Positions 36,381 to 45,749 of a stretch of DNA of 64,000 nucleotides are shown here, piece by piece. Under the pieces are notes generated by a model. It ran no database searches and was not told the DNA's origin. It saw only the letters and a program-made list of their open reading frames with translations. The DNA lies in NCBI GenBank assembly GCA_903896015.1, contig CAITWF010000027.1:84343-148342 (forward strand), written 5' to 3'. Within the stretch, counting starts at the first letter, position 1. Each line of letters begins with the position of its first letter. This DNA comes from an uncultured Opitutia bacterium (lineage in GTDB: Bacteria; Verrucomicrobiota; Verrucomicrobiia; Opitutales; Opitutaceae). A program made the translations under genes and the position numbers.

Positions 36381-37514
36381 TCAGACCAAGCTCCCGTCGG
36401 CCGCGACGACTGCGTGGCCGATCTTACGGCCCTGATTGTAGTGCGTGCCGATATTGGCATCCAGCTGCACCCGGCCGGCCTCGAACAGCATCACAATATC
36501 CGAACCGCCAAACGCGAAAAATCCGAACTGCTCTCCTTTTTCCACGGTCGCGCCCACCTCCGCCGTCAGGTTAACCGAGGAAACCTGAGCCATGCCGATC
36601 GGCAGCACGGCAGCTAAGCCCAACGGCGAGTCGATGACGACGAGCCCGCGATCCTGAGTAAATTGGTAGCCCGTTCCGTCGACGATCCCGAGAGAACCAT
36701 CCGGCTTCTTGATAACATCCATCCTTACCCGGCCGGGAATCTTCCTCACCTCTTTGATCACGCCGCCCACCGGAACGTGAAACCAGTGGTAGTCGTTTAC
36801 GTTGAGAAAACTGTGTGCAAACGTCCCACCTCGAAACATGCGCTGGTATGGACTGCCATCAAGCAGAACGTTCACCGACCACGTCAGGCCTTTCGCGGTA
36901 ATCGTCGCATCACTGGTAATCTGCCACTGCCCCTGAAAGACGCTGTCCGCCGGAGACACGACAACACTTTCATCGCAGCGACCATCCACCGGCCGTCGGC
37001 CGGGCCGCACCTGCCGCGCGAAAAACTGATTGAACGTGAGCCAACCACTCGGCGCGACAAAGTAATCCTCGATGTGATAACTGGGATTACTGAAGAAGCC
37101 TTTGATACCATCGGCGGAGTCAGTCGTGTCGAGAAAGGCGCCCCACTCCTCGGCGAACTTGCCGACCCAACTCTGAAACGCCGCGTCGGTTTGCAGCACG
37201 GCGTTGGGCGACAGGTCGATGAGATAGTAGAATTTCAGGACGAAGGCGTTGAGGTCCCGATCGGTCGGGATCAGGATGACCATTGCATCAAGGAAATCGA
37301 AGTATTGGATCCGGCTCGTGACATCCGGGCATTTCGCCTCGCCGATCGACGCTTGGAGCGCGTCCGACAGATCAGGCCTCTCGTGCAGCAGCGCAATCAA
37401 CTCGGTGACGATCGGCAGATGCCTGGGCGTGGTCTTGCCGAAGAAAATCACTTCGTCGTCGCTCGATTCTTTGCGAGGCGAGATCGGTTCCAGCGCGTCG
37501 GTTGGTGATTTCAT
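36381..37514 (-). CDS. Phosphatidylserine-decarboxylase-family protein with PSDC-like N domain (PsiD-like)
   Basis: A 377-residue pyruvoyl-type decarboxylase. The N-terminal 160 residues, with WLTFNQFFARQVRPGRRPV at their end, resemble the PSDC domain found in fungal PsiD-type L-tryptophan decarboxylases and related bacterial proteins. The C-terminal PSD domain has HSFLNVNDYHWFHVPVGG, with the conserved histidines, and FAFGGSDIVMLFE, where a GGS serine would be the self-cleavage site in place of the usual LGST. No membrane anchor is evident. The substrate could be an amino acid or phosphatidylserine. No phospholipid gene is adjacent. Confidence 0.75.
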   Translation of the reverse strand: MKSPTDALEPISPRKESSDDEVIFFGKTTPRHLPIVTELIALLHERPDLSDALQASIGEAKCPDVTSRIQYFDFLDAMVILIPTDRDLNAFVLKFYYLIDLSPNAVLQTDAAFQSWVGKFAEEWGAFLDTTDSADGIKGFFSNPSYHIEDYFVAPSGWLTFNQFFARQVRPGRRPVDGRCDESVVVSPADSVFQGQWQITSDATITAKGLTWSVNVLLDGSPYQRMFRGGTFAHSFLNVNDYHWFHVPVGGVIKEVRKIPGRVRMDVIKKPDGSLGIVDGTGYQFTQDRGLVVIDSPLGLAAVLPIGMAQVSSVNLTAEVGATVEKGEQFGFFAFGGSDIVMLFEAGRVQLDANIGTHYNQGRKIGHAVVAADGSLV

Positions 37515-37653
37515 GGGAAGGCGATGAGCCGCACGGCATCATCGTCGTGAGGATGCCTTGGGCGCAGAGGAAGGGCCATGGGTTCTTACCCTGCCGACCT
37601 AATTCGCGTTGATTAGTGCGATTGGCAGGCAACCCTGTCCTAATCTCAATTCC

Positions 37654-37947
37654 ATGAAGAAAACTTTTTCGCTCCAAGCCGCCGGCAAAGAAGACGCACG
37701 CGTGCGCGATAAAATCCGCCACGAGATCAACAAATACGTGCGCCGCGAACGGAAGAAGGCCGTGCCCGAAGGCTTCGACCTGTGGAACCTCAACTGCAAG
37801 GTCGGCGCGAGCGCCGAGAGCGCTGAGGCGCTGCCGCTGAAGGAAGTCGGCGACGCTATCGATCGCGTCGCGGCCGACGGCGCGACTGCCGTGTTCGTCG
37901 AGATCGTCGCTGTGGCGGGACATCGGACGTTTAAGCGGGCGCTATAA
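37654..37947 (+). CDS. DUF6172-type small conserved protein
   Basis: A 97-residue acidic/basic mixed protein beginning MKKTFSLQAAGKEDARVRDK, with HEINKYVRRERKKAVPEGFDLW in the middle. I recognise this as the DUF6172 pattern, a cytoplasmic family of unknown function. The ATG at 37654 is chosen because relatives start at MKKTF and a 45-base upstream extension is not conserved-looking. It is a single gene, divergent from the decarboxylase gene. Confidence 0.75.
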   Translation: MKKTFSLQAAGKEDARVRDKIRHEINKYVRRERKKAVPEGFDLWNLNCKVGASAESAEALPLKEVGDAIDRVAADGATAVFVEIVAVAGHRTFKRAL

Positions 37948-38008
37948 GGCGGGCGACCGCAGAGGGCCTGGCACGGGCAGACGCCACCTCGGGGTCATTT
38001 CGCACAAC

Positions 38009-38032
38009 GGCGTCAGCAGGACTGCTACCCCT
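38009..38032. repeat. GGCGTCAGCA-type hairpin variant
   Basis: GGCGTCAGCAGGACTGCTAC contains AGCAG-GA-CTGCT and the same GGCGTCAG start as the hairpins at 33129 and 40625. It lies between the DUF6172 and glutathione peroxidase genes, which are convergent. Confidence 0.4.
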
Positions 38033-38076
38033 ACAAATCGGTGCGGGAGTCTCGGACAGGCGCCCCTCTCTCTCGG

Positions 38077-38622
38077 TCATTTCGCCGCGAGCGCGGCTTC
38101 GATCGCTTTGACCAGTTCGCGGGATTCGGGCTCCACACCCGAGTCGAAGCGCGCGACGATCTTACCGTCGCGGCCAACTAGAAACTTCGTGAAATTCCAG
38201 CCGATGTCGCCGGGAAACGGCGAGGCCTTGCCGGCGAGCGCAACGTAGAGCGGGTGGCGGAGCGGCCCGTTGACCTCGATCTTGTCGAACATCGGAAACG
38301 TGACGTGAAACTTCGAGGAACAGAACTGCTTGATCTCGGCGTTGGTGCCGGGTTCCTGCTCGCCAAACTGGTTGCAGGGGAACCCGAGGACCGTGAGACC
38401 TTTCGCCTCGAATTTCTTGAAGATGGCCTGAAGGCCCTCGTATTGCGGGGTGTAGCCGCACTCGGAGGCGACGTTGACGATGAGGAGCACGCGGCCCTTG
38501 AGCGGCGCGAGCGCGCTCGCTTTTCCGTCAATGTCCTTGATGGCAATTTCGTAGAGCGAGTCGGCGCGGGCGATCACGAGTGAGAAGAGAAACAGCGGGG
38601 CGAGGCGAAGCACGAAGCGCAT
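38077..38622 (-). CDS. Glutathione peroxidase-like thiol peroxidase, exported
   Basis: A 181-residue Gpx-family protein with a signal peptide (MRFVLRLAPLFLFSLVIARA). The catalytic cysteine is in VNVASECGYTPQYEGL; FPCNQFGEQEPG carries the conserved Gln and a second cysteine, and WNFTKFLV the Trp and Asn of the tetrad. It is encoded as TGC/TGT, not selenocysteine. It probably reduces peroxides in the periplasm with a thioredoxin-like partner. The ATG at 38622 is set by the signal peptide; the longer frame to 38712 runs into the next gene. Confidence 0.9.
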   Translation of the reverse strand: MRFVLRLAPLFLFSLVIARADSLYEIAIKDIDGKASALAPLKGRVLLIVNVASECGYTPQYEGLQAIFKKFEAKGLTVLGFPCNQFGEQEPGTNAEIKQFCSSKFHVTFPMFDKIEVNGPLRHPLYVALAGKASPFPGDIGWNFTKFLVGRDGKIVARFDSGVEPESRELVKAIEAALAAK

Positions 38623-38677
38623 CGCAAAACGAGTGGCCGCGAAGGCCGCGTTGTCAAACGGCAGGCGCCGGACCGCA

Positions 38678-40534
38678 TCAGGGCTGCGCGGGCTGATAGG
38701 CGCCGGGCACATAGACGTCGCGCTTCGGCCAGCCGAGAAGCTGGCGAACGTCGTCCGGCAAGGGCGCGCTGGCAGCGGGAACCCGGGCGAAGTCGTAGCG
38801 CTTCAACGCCGGACTGCGCAGCATGCCGCCGAGATCGCCGGCGATGAAAAGACTCTGCGCCTCGAACGCGGGAAATACTTTCACAAATTCGGAAAGGGAT
38901 GTGAAGTTGGCCTGGGATTGCTCTCCGGTCGCTGGCGCCCACGTGATGAGCGCACCGCGGCTGCGATCGCCGGCGACAACGTAAATATTGTGATCGACCT
39001 CGGTGGGCTGCGGCGTGGTAAGCTTCCTGTGGAGCGCGGGCGATTGCACCAGGCGCAGCAGCGGCCGCATGAACGTTGCATCGGCCGCAAGCGCGTTGCC
39101 CACAAAGCAGTGACCCTGGCGCTGATCGATGTCGGGACCGGTGGTGATGTGCCAGCCGAAGTGGTCGCCAACGTTGCTGCGCTCGTTGCGCTCGATCGTG
39201 GCGGGCGCGTTGACGAAGGTGTTCTGATAAATGCGCGCATCACGGCTGTTGAGAATGTGGACGCCGTTGCCGCAATTCACGAAGACGTTGCCCGCGCAGG
39301 TGACGCCCTTCGAGATTTCGAAGAAGAAGCCATCGAGGCATCCCTCGATCCAGTTGTTGACGAAAACGCCGTCGATGTTGCCGACATCATACCAGATGCC
39401 GTTGGAGTTAGGCTGATCGATAACAAGGTTGTCGCGGCAGACGACGCGGCGCGTCTGGTTAAAAATTTTCACGGCCGCCGGGTAGTAGCCGGTGAGCAAC
39501 TCGACGTTGTTGCGCGCCATGATATTTTTTTCGAGCAGGCAGTCCGATGACGCGATCACGTAGATGCCCTCGGTGCTCGTGTCGCTCACGAGGCAGTGGC
39601 GGATGACAAGCTGATCGCCGCGAAAATAACCGCCAACGCGCGAGCAGTGCGTGATCGCACAATCCTCCAGGAGCGTGCCGACGACCTCTTTGCCGAACGT
39701 CGCCGGGTCCGCGATCCCGACGGGATCGTCGGTGGGCTCCTCGGTCGGCGGGACGGAGCCGCGTTTGCCCTCCACCTCGAGCGCGCGGTAGGCGTATTGA
39801 GTGAACGTGATGCCACGAATCGCGGGGCCACGGCGATCAGCGGCTTTGCCGTTGGCGGGCTTGCCGGTGATGACGAGCGCGCTGTCACGCGCGGTGATCT
39901 CGATGAGGTGGCCGGCGGGATCGTTTTTTAGGTAAACATAGCCGGTGTCGTAATCGATGTAGTAGTTGTCGCCGGTCAACTCGCCCTCCCAGCCGGCGGA
40001 TTGGAGTGCGCGTCCGTCAACGAAAACCATGTCATTGTTGAAGCGGTGCAACGGCGTGCGCATGCCCTCATGGTTGCGTTGCCACCAGTCGCGCGGCTTG
40101 CAGGGAAAGAGCGCCGGCCACTTCGTGCGCCAGATACCTTCGCGCAGCGGCTCCCATTTTTCGGCGATGCGCGTGCCTTTGATCACGGGCGACTCGTCGC
40201 GATAAGGCTGAACGGTGATGCCCTGGTTGAGCACGAGGCCACCCGTGCGATACGTGCCGCCACGGAGAATGATCGCATCGCCGGTCACGACGCGCGCAAT
40301 GGCGTTTTCGATCGTGGTCGGCGCTTCGGACGTTGCGCCGAGGGCATCGGCTTTGCCCTCAGGTGCGACGTAGTAAACGTGCGCGGCATCCGCCGGCACC
40401 GCGTAAGTTTGCGGCTGCGGACCGTAGGGTCCGCCGGAGGGCTGGGCGCGGCTAATCAGCGGGGCGGCAACGATCGACGATAGCCAGACCAGCAGCGAGG
40501 CGACGTGCTGCCGGTGAACGCAAGGCAAGTTCAT
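38678..40534 (-). CDS. Secreted right-handed beta-helix protein (pectate-lyase-like fold)
   Basis: A 618-residue secreted protein with a signal peptide (about residues 1-30). The mature part opens with HVYYVAPEGKADALGATSEAP and TIENAIARVVTGDAIILRGGTY, typical of DUF1565/parallel beta-helix carbohydrate enzymes, followed by many short coils such as LEDCAITHCSRVGGYF and NSNGIWYDVGN. No catalytic motif of a named polysaccharide lyase family is certain. It probably binds or cleaves a polysaccharide. It lies upstream of the Gpx gene on the same strand, 55 bases apart, though a functional link is doubtful. Confidence 0.8.
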   Translation of the reverse strand: MNLPCVHRQHVASLLVWLSSIVAAPLISRAQPSGGPYGPQPQTYAVPADAAHVYYVAPEGKADALGATSEAPTTIENAIARVVTGDAIILRGGTYRTGGLVLNQGITVQPYRDESPVIKGTRIAEKWEPLREGIWRTKWPALFPCKPRDWWQRNHEGMRTPLHRFNNDMVFVDGRALQSAGWEGELTGDNYYIDYDTGYVYLKNDPAGHLIEITARDSALVITGKPANGKAADRRGPAIRGITFTQYAYRALEVEGKRGSVPPTEEPTDDPVGIADPATFGKEVVGTLLEDCAITHCSRVGGYFRGDQLVIRHCLVSDTSTEGIYVIASSDCLLEKNIMARNNVELLTGYYPAAVKIFNQTRRVVCRDNLVIDQPNSNGIWYDVGNIDGVFVNNWIEGCLDGFFFEISKGVTCAGNVFVNCGNGVHILNSRDARIYQNTFVNAPATIERNERSNVGDHFGWHITTGPDIDQRQGHCFVGNALAADATFMRPLLRLVQSPALHRKLTTPQPTEVDHNIYVVAGDRSRGALITWAPATGEQSQANFTSLSEFVKVFPAFEAQSLFIAGDLGGMLRSPALKRYDFARVPAASAPLPDDVRQLLGWPKRDVYVPGAYQPAQP

Positions 40535-40603
40535 GGGGTTGCCTTCACCAAAACACCCCGTCTCCGCTCGCCAAACGCGCCGCTGCTCTAACGGTAGACG
40601 CGA

Positions 40604-40645
40604 GCCGGCTCAGCCGGCGTGTTAGGCGTCAGTCTTCCTGACGCT
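40604..40645. repeat. Two tandem hairpins between genes
   Basis: GCCGGCT-C-AGCCGGC (40604-40618) is followed by GGCGTCAG-TCTTC-CTGACGCT (40625-40645). They lie in the 158-base gap between the beta-helix gene start and the stop of the next minus-strand gene. The second is a close relative of the hairpin at 33129; together they may terminate transcription from the right. Confidence 0.55.
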
Positions 40646-40692
40646 GTCGTCCTGTAAACGCTGAGCGACGGCATCGAGCCTAACACAAAAAA

Positions 40693-41343
40693 TCAGAGCA
40701 TACGGAAACCCAGCGCAACGAGTTCGCTCATTGCGAAGGGAGCGCTCGCGAGCACTTCCTGAAATTTTTCGAGCACTGAGGTCATCGAAGGCACATCGCA
40801 ACGCGCCGCTCCGTCGTCGCTGTCGTGAATATGCAATGACCAACCCGAGAGTGCCGGATCAACGCTGAGCTGAAGCACGGAGCCGTAAAGATAGTTGCCT
40901 GGCAGCCCGACATTCGGGCCTGCCCCCGGCACGAGGAAGAGCGAGTGCACCGGATCATGTGCGATCACGCCGCCGTGCTTGCGGTGGTGCGCGGGCCGGC
41001 CCGCGACGTCAAGGCGGCGGGCCTCGGCCTTCGAGCGCCGGTCCGCCGGCAGCGAAGCGACGTAACGATCGAAAATTCGCGCGTTGGTCTCAAGCGCGTC
41101 TGGCGCAATGGTGCCGGCGATGAGCGCATCGAGATTGGACGCGTGAAAACTCGGCCGCGTCGCGAGCGATCGGACGGTGACATGCCCATCCTTGTAATCG
41201 GCGTCGGCATAGACCTGGTGCGACGCGTAGAGCCGCGTTAACGCATCGCGGTGAGACGGGGTATTCGGCGCCGCCCCGATGGGGCTGCGCTCGATCATTT
41301 CCAACACGGATTCATCAAACGCTGCGTGAGGGTTCACGGACAT
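40693..41343 (-). CDS. Conserved-looking hypothetical protein
   Basis: I do not recognise this 216-residue protein. It has no signal peptide or membrane helix. It begins MSVNPHAAFDESVLEMIERS, has a charged middle with GRPAHHRKHGGVIAHDP and a hydrophobic VHSLFLVPGAGPNVGLPG, then LHIHDSDDGAARCDVPSM. Codon use looks like its neighbours. The ATG at 41343 is chosen because the frame upstream (to 41496) is low-complexity shadow. It is divergent from purA with a 186-base gap that should hold both promoters. Confidence 0.6.
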   Translation of the reverse strand: MSVNPHAAFDESVLEMIERSPIGAAPNTPSHRDALTRLYASHQVYADADYKDGHVTVRSLATRPSFHASNLDALIAGTIAPDALETNARIFDRYVASLPADRRSKAEARRLDVAGRPAHHRKHGGVIAHDPVHSLFLVPGAGPNVGLPGNYLYGSVLQLSVDPALSGWSLHIHDSDDGAARCDVPSMTSVLEKFQEVLASAPFAMSELVALGFRML

Positions 41344-41529
41344 GGCGCGAAGCAAAGGGACGTTGCGCAAGGAAGACGAGGTTTCATCTTGGACCGGTAG
41401 TGACGGCCAGAAAGCCTGCGTGTCATTGCCTCCGGTTTTTGTTTGCGCTCGCCCCGCTCGTCGCGTTTTCCCTTCACGGCAACAGGGGTCTCCCATTTCG
41501 AGGACATCGGTTGCCGCGCTTCCCGCACC

Positions 41530-43074
41530 ATGTCACTCATCCCTTTTTCCAGCCAGCTTATCGCCGACGTCGGCATCTCCCTCGGCGACGAAGGAAAGGG
41601 CCGGCTCATCCCCGAGGTGGCCGACGAACTCCGCGGCACGCGCGCGGCGGTCAGCGTAGTCCTCAAGGTCAACGGCGGCGCCAACTCCGGCCACACCGCC
41701 GGCGGCATAAAGCTCAACCTCCTGCCGGCCGGCGTCGTCGTGAAGGACGCCGCGCATCTCTGCATCGGCGCCGGCGTCGTCGCCGATCCGCGCAAGATTT
41801 GGTGGGAGGCGAAACCGCTTGAGCTCAAGGGCCACGCGATTCTCTCGCGCCTGCTGATCGACGAACGAGCGATGATCTCCGATCTCACGCACCGACTGCT
41901 CGATCTCGCGTGGGAGGATTATCGCACAAAGGTCCTCGCCGAGGAGCCGCGCGGCTCGACCGGCCGCGGCATCACGCCGGCCTACGTCGACGAAGTCGGA
42001 CAGTCGCAGATTTGGTATTTCGATTTTCTCGCGGGCCGAAATTTCTTCGCGCGCAAGCTTGCCCAGCGCGCCGACCGCGCGCTCCGCGTCATCCAGCATG
42101 TATGCCGCGTCTCGCCGGAAACATTCGCCCGGTTCTTCGATCAACTCACCGCCGCCGAGCAGCGCGCGAACGCCGAGGCGATTCAGCTCGGCGTTTTCAC
42201 AAAGGACGAATTCGACTTCACGCGCTTCCGCGGCGCGGAACCGTTTACGCTGAACCTCGATGCGCTCACCGAGGTTTACTGGAAAGCCGGCACGGCGCTC
42301 GCCAAAAACATCGGCGAGGTGCGCGAACTCATCCTCCGCGAACTGCGCGCGGGTCGCACGGTCATCGGTGAATTCGGCCAGGCCTACTGGCTCGACAAGC
42401 GCCACGGCTTCGCGCCGAACGTCACTGCGTCGCATACGTTCACGCCGGAGTTTTTCGAAAGCGCCGGCATCCCCGTGCAGCGCATCCACACCTTCGGCGT
42501 CGCCAAGGCCTACGATACCAAAGTCGGCACGCACACATTTGTCACGCAGATGGACGATGCGCATCCGCTCGCCGTGAAATTGAAGCAGATCGAATTTGGC
42601 ACGAGCACGGGGCGCCAGCGGATGGTCGGCTGGTATGACGCCGTCGAAAAAGGCGACGCGCTGCGCTACGGCGGATTCCAAGACGTGATGATCAACAAGC
42701 TCGACGCACTCACCCACTCCGGTGCATGGGACAGCGAGCTCCTCATCTGCACGGCCTACCAGGACGCCGCCGGAAAAATCTTTCACCACGTCCCGCGCAA
42801 CGAGGCCGTGCGCAAAACGCTCAAGCCGATTTACACCAAGCACGCCGGTTGGAACGAAGATGTTTCCAAGGTTCGCCACTTTGCGCAGCTGCCGAAAAAC
42901 GCGCAACGCTACGTCGCGGCGATGATGAAGAGTCTGCTCGACGTCGCTTACGCGGGCGAGCCGCTGCCGCCCGCTGAAAAACTGCCGAACCTCCGCTACC
43001 TCGGCGTCGGCCCCGAGCCCTCGCAAATCATCAAGGACGTCCCCCCAACGGCCGATCTGGTGCGGGCGGGTTAG
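41530..43074 (+). CDS. purA: Adenylosuccinate synthetase, long divergent form
   Basis: Joins IMP and aspartate with GTP to make adenylosuccinate. 514 residues against about 430 in most bacteria. The P-loop-like LGDEGKGR keeps the catalytic Asp (residue 20); the second motif reads [12 protein letters not shown] rather than the usual GNNAGHT but keeps the histidine; [16 protein letters not shown] and [14 protein letters not shown] match the IMP-binding and phosphate loops. The extra length is mainly a helical insertion at about residues 180-260. The 3' end overlaps the convergent hydrolase gene by 44 bases. Confidence 0.85.
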   Translation: MSLIPFSSQLIADVGISLGDEGKGRLIPEVADELRGTRAAVSVVLKVNGGANSGHTAGGIKLNLLPAGVVVKDAAHLCIGAGVVADPRKIWWEAKPLELKGHAILSRLLIDERAMISDLTHRLLDLAWEDYRTKVLAEEPRGSTGRGITPAYVDEVGQSQIWYFDFLAGRNFFARKLAQRADRALRVIQHVCRVSPETFARFFDQLTAAEQRANAEAIQLGVFTKDEFDFTRFRGAEPFTLNLDALTEVYWKAGTALAKNIGEVRELILRELRAGRTVIGEFGQAYWLDKRHGFAPNVTASHTFTPEFFESAGIPVQRIHTFGVAKAYDTKVGTHTFVTQMDDAHPLAVKLKQIEFGTSTGRQRMVGWYDAVEKGDALRYGGFQDVMINKLDALTHSGAWDSELLICTAYQDAAGKIFHHVPRNEAVRKTLKPIYTKHAGWNEDVSKVRHFAQLPKNAQRYVAAMMKSLLDVAYAGEPLPPAEKLPNLRYLGVGPEPSQIIKDVPPTADLVRAG

Positions 43075-44416
43075 CCCGGACCTTTGCGAGCAACGCTGGC
43101 CAAGCCGGATCGAATTTCAATTTGGCGAACGCCTTTTCGTCCTCGACGCGCTTGACGTCTGCGAAGCCATTTTCCGCGGCCAGCTGCAGCGCGGCGAATG
43201 CGCGGACTTGGTCGCCGTCGAGCGCACGCACCCGGGCGAGTTCGAAATAATTGCGCGTCTGCTCCGGCCGGAGGGCGATCGCCATGTCGAGGAGACCGGC
43301 CGCGGTGCCGTAGTCGCCGTTGTCGATGAGCCCGCGCACACCCTCGCGCGCGGACATCGTCGCGCCCGCCATCACGCGCCGCGCCATCCGCCGCTCAGGT
43401 GAATCGGCCGCGGCATCCGCCAGCGCACGCAGCGCAGCCACCTGCTTTTGCATCGAAGTCGTCGAACGCGTCGCCGCGCTGATCAAATCGGAGGACAGCG
43501 AATCCTCGCGCTCGATTAAATCGCGTTCGGCCTTGCGCGCGTCCTTCACCTCGCGAGATGCACCCAGCTCCTTCGCCTTCCGCTCAAACTCCGCCGTGTC
43601 GGCGAACCCGCTGAAATCCGCCGCGATCGCTTTGTTGGCTTTCCATACTTCAATCGCTGGTGCGGTCGGCAGTGCTGCGCGCCGCGCAGCGATCGTCGAT
43701 TCAACCAGCGCCTCGTCGCGCGGACGCGTGCCGACGCGCATCTCGTTGAGATCGAGCCAGAGCACCGCCTCGCTCAACCACGATGCCGGCGCCCACTCGT
43801 GACCGCCCTCGAATATCACGATGCGGTGGGTCGCGCGGCGATCGTCGAGCTCGCCATCCAGCCGCCAGAGTTCGTGGTAGTTGAAATCCTCCGTGCCCGC
43901 GGTGCCAAAAAATACAAACGGGATGCTCGGCGGAATCCCGGCCTCGCTCTGCGGAAACCCCGCGCTGCAGGCGATGACGCCCTTCGCCATGCCCGCCAGC
44001 GCAAGCTGCGTCGCCACCCGCGCGCCACCCGAAAGTCCCGCGGTGTAAACACGCCGGTTGTCGAGATGCAGGTGCGCATCAACATCGCCGATCATCGCCT
44101 GAATCGCGACGACGTTGTCGGCCCACGGGCCGTTGCGGGAGTTGCGCGAACCGGCGACAACGTAGCCATATTTTTCCGCCGCCGCGCGCAGCCGCTGCAC
44201 CGGCTCAAGCCCGTGCGCCCCCGGATCAAAACAGAAGATCACCGGCCACTCCTTCTCGGCGGTGTAGTTTGACGGCACGTAGAGCGCATAGGTCTGTTCG
44301 GGATTCTTCGCGCACGTGACCTGTTCCAACAGGCGCCCCGCCAGTCCCGACTGCGCCCGCGCCACGATTGCCACCGCGAGAAAGCCGATCGCGAGAAAAA
44401 TGGGACGCGGTTTCAT
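43031..44416 (-). CDS. Secreted alpha/beta-hydrolase with C-terminal TPR-like region
   Basis: A 461-residue protein with a signal peptide (about 1-21). The hydrolase domain has [12 protein letters not shown], the nucleophile elbow GLSGGARVA and a possible catalytic histidine in FEGGHEWAP, like PHB-depolymerase/phospholipase-type esterases. From about residue 260 the sequence is helical and ends with TPR-like units ([22 protein letters not shown]). The stop lies inside the 3' end of purA on the opposite strand, a 44-base overlap. Substrate unknown. Confidence 0.75.
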   Translation of the reverse strand: MKPRPIFLAIGFLAVAIVARAQSGLAGRLLEQVTCAKNPEQTYALYVPSNYTAEKEWPVIFCFDPGAHGLEPVQRLRAAAEKYGYVVAGSRNSRNGPWADNVVAIQAMIGDVDAHLHLDNRRVYTAGLSGGARVATQLALAGMAKGVIACSAGFPQSEAGIPPSIPFVFFGTAGTEDFNYHELWRLDGELDDRRATHRIVIFEGGHEWAPASWLSEAVLWLDLNEMRVGTRPRDEALVESTIAARRAALPTAPAIEVWKANKAIAADFSGFADTAEFERKAKELGASREVKDARKAERDLIEREDSLSSDLISAATRSTTSMQKQVAALRALADAAADSPERRMARRVMAGATMSAREGVRGLIDNGDYGTAAGLLDMAIALRPEQTRNYFELARVRALDGDQVRAFAALQLAAENGFADVKRVEDEKAFAKLKFDPAWPALLAKVRANPPAPDRPLGGRP

Positions 44417-44432
44417 GACACACGCGTGACAA

Positions 44433-45737
44433 TCAGAAATCCTGGAGCCGCCCCTCGCCCAACCCGCGTTGCGGTTCGATCCGTGCCATGACTTCGCCGA
44501 GCAGATAAATTGATCCAGTCACGACGACCACATCGTCCGCGCCGCCGGCGGAGCAACGGTCGGACGCGGGGAAAAGGCTCTCGACGGACGCGCGCACGAT
44601 GCGTCCGGAGAAGTCCGCCGGCAGCAGCGCCTCCAATTCCGCGTAACTGCACGCCCGCGCCTGATTCGGCACGCAAAAGTGAATTTCCGCCGCGTGCTTC
44701 GCGATCGTGGTGAGCAGCGGCCGCGCGCGGGCCGCACCGAGCACGCCGGTGATCACAATTGGTTTGTGGCCGGTCTCGGCGACGAGGCGCGTGAGACTCG
44801 CGTCAAGCATCTGTGCGCCCTCGGGATTGTGCGACGCGTCGAGAATGGTGAGCCGCCCGCCGAGCCGCACGCGCTGCCAGCGCCCGGGCCAATCAACGTG
44901 TTTCAATCCCTCGGCGATCACCGCGTCCGTGATTTTCCACGGCGCGCCGAGGGTGCGCGCAACCAACGTCGCCGTCGCGGCATTCCACCGCTGATAGTCG
45001 CATTCGAGATTCGTCGTCGGGTAGCGCGTCACATCGTCACCAAATTCCGCCGCCACCGAAATCACCCGTGAGCCGCGCGCCGCCGCTATCGCACGGATCA
45101 CCTGCTCTGCTTCCGCCGGCATTCGCCCGACAACGACCGCGCGGCCCGGTTTGATAATGCCCGCCTTTTCCGCCGCGATTTTTTCGATCGTGTCGCCGAG
45201 AAACTCACAGTGATCCATGCTGATCGACGTGATGACGCTCACGAGCGGATCGACGATGTTCGTGGCGTCGAGCCGACCGCCAAGACCGACTTCGATAACG
45301 CTGATGTCGCAGCGTTTCCGAGCGAATTGTTGAAATGCCATCGCGGTCATGAACTCAAAAAAGCTCGGATGATCGTCCGCCGCGACCGCGCCGAGTTGCT
45401 CTGCGACTGGGAGAAGTTCGCGCGTGAAGGCGACAATATCATCCTCAGTGAGAATATGCCGATCGACCTGGACGCGTTCGCCAAGCTTTACGAGATGCGG
45501 TGAGGTGTAGAGTCCGGTGCGGTGCCCGGCGGCGTGCAGAATGGCGTCGAGCATCGCGGAGACTGAGCCCTTGCCGTTCGTGCCGGCGACATGCACGCAG
45601 GACACGGCGCGCTCGGGGTGCCCGAGGCGAGCAGCGAGGAGCGCCATGCGATCGATGCCGAATTTCGCTCCGCGGGCCTTGAGCCCAAAGAGATAGTCCG
45701 TCACCGCCGCGTAGTCAGTGGCGTCGCGGGCGAGCAT
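44433..45737 (-). CDS. folC: Folylpolyglutamate synthase/dihydrofolate synthase
   Basis: Adds glutamate to dihydropteroate and to folates. A 434-residue Mur-ligase-type enzyme: the N-terminal ATP loop is VAGTNGKGSVSAML, followed by LYTSPHL, FEFMTAMAF and the C-terminal domain with DASHNPEGAQ. The start at 45737 gives the family N terminus (TDYLFGLKARGAKFGIDR). It follows accD on the same strand with a 12-base gap, the accD-folC order common in bacteria. Confidence 0.94.
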   Translation of the reverse strand: MLARDATDYAAVTDYLFGLKARGAKFGIDRMALLAARLGHPERAVSCVHVAGTNGKGSVSAMLDAILHAAGHRTGLYTSPHLVKLGERVQVDRHILTEDDIVAFTRELLPVAEQLGAVAADDHPSFFEFMTAMAFQQFARKRCDISVIEVGLGGRLDATNIVDPLVSVITSISMDHCEFLGDTIEKIAAEKAGIIKPGRAVVVGRMPAEAEQVIRAIAAARGSRVISVAAEFGDDVTRYPTTNLECDYQRWNAATATLVARTLGAPWKITDAVIAEGLKHVDWPGRWQRVRLGGRLTILDASHNPEGAQMLDASLTRLVAETGHKPIVITGVLGAARARPLLTTIAKHAAEIHFCVPNQARACSYAELEALLPADFSGRIVRASVESLFPASDRCSAGGADDVVVVTGSIYLLGEVMARIEPQRGLGEGRLQDF

Positions 45738-45749
45738 CGCGGATGGCGT

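Noticed and set aside
38077..38622. Selenocysteine-type glutathione peroxidase
   Set aside because: The catalytic position is an ordinary cysteine codon in ASECGYTPQ; no UGA is involved.
41533..43026. 497-codon minus-strand frame opposite purA
   Set aside because: Antisense shadow of a GC-rich gene; no recognisable motif.
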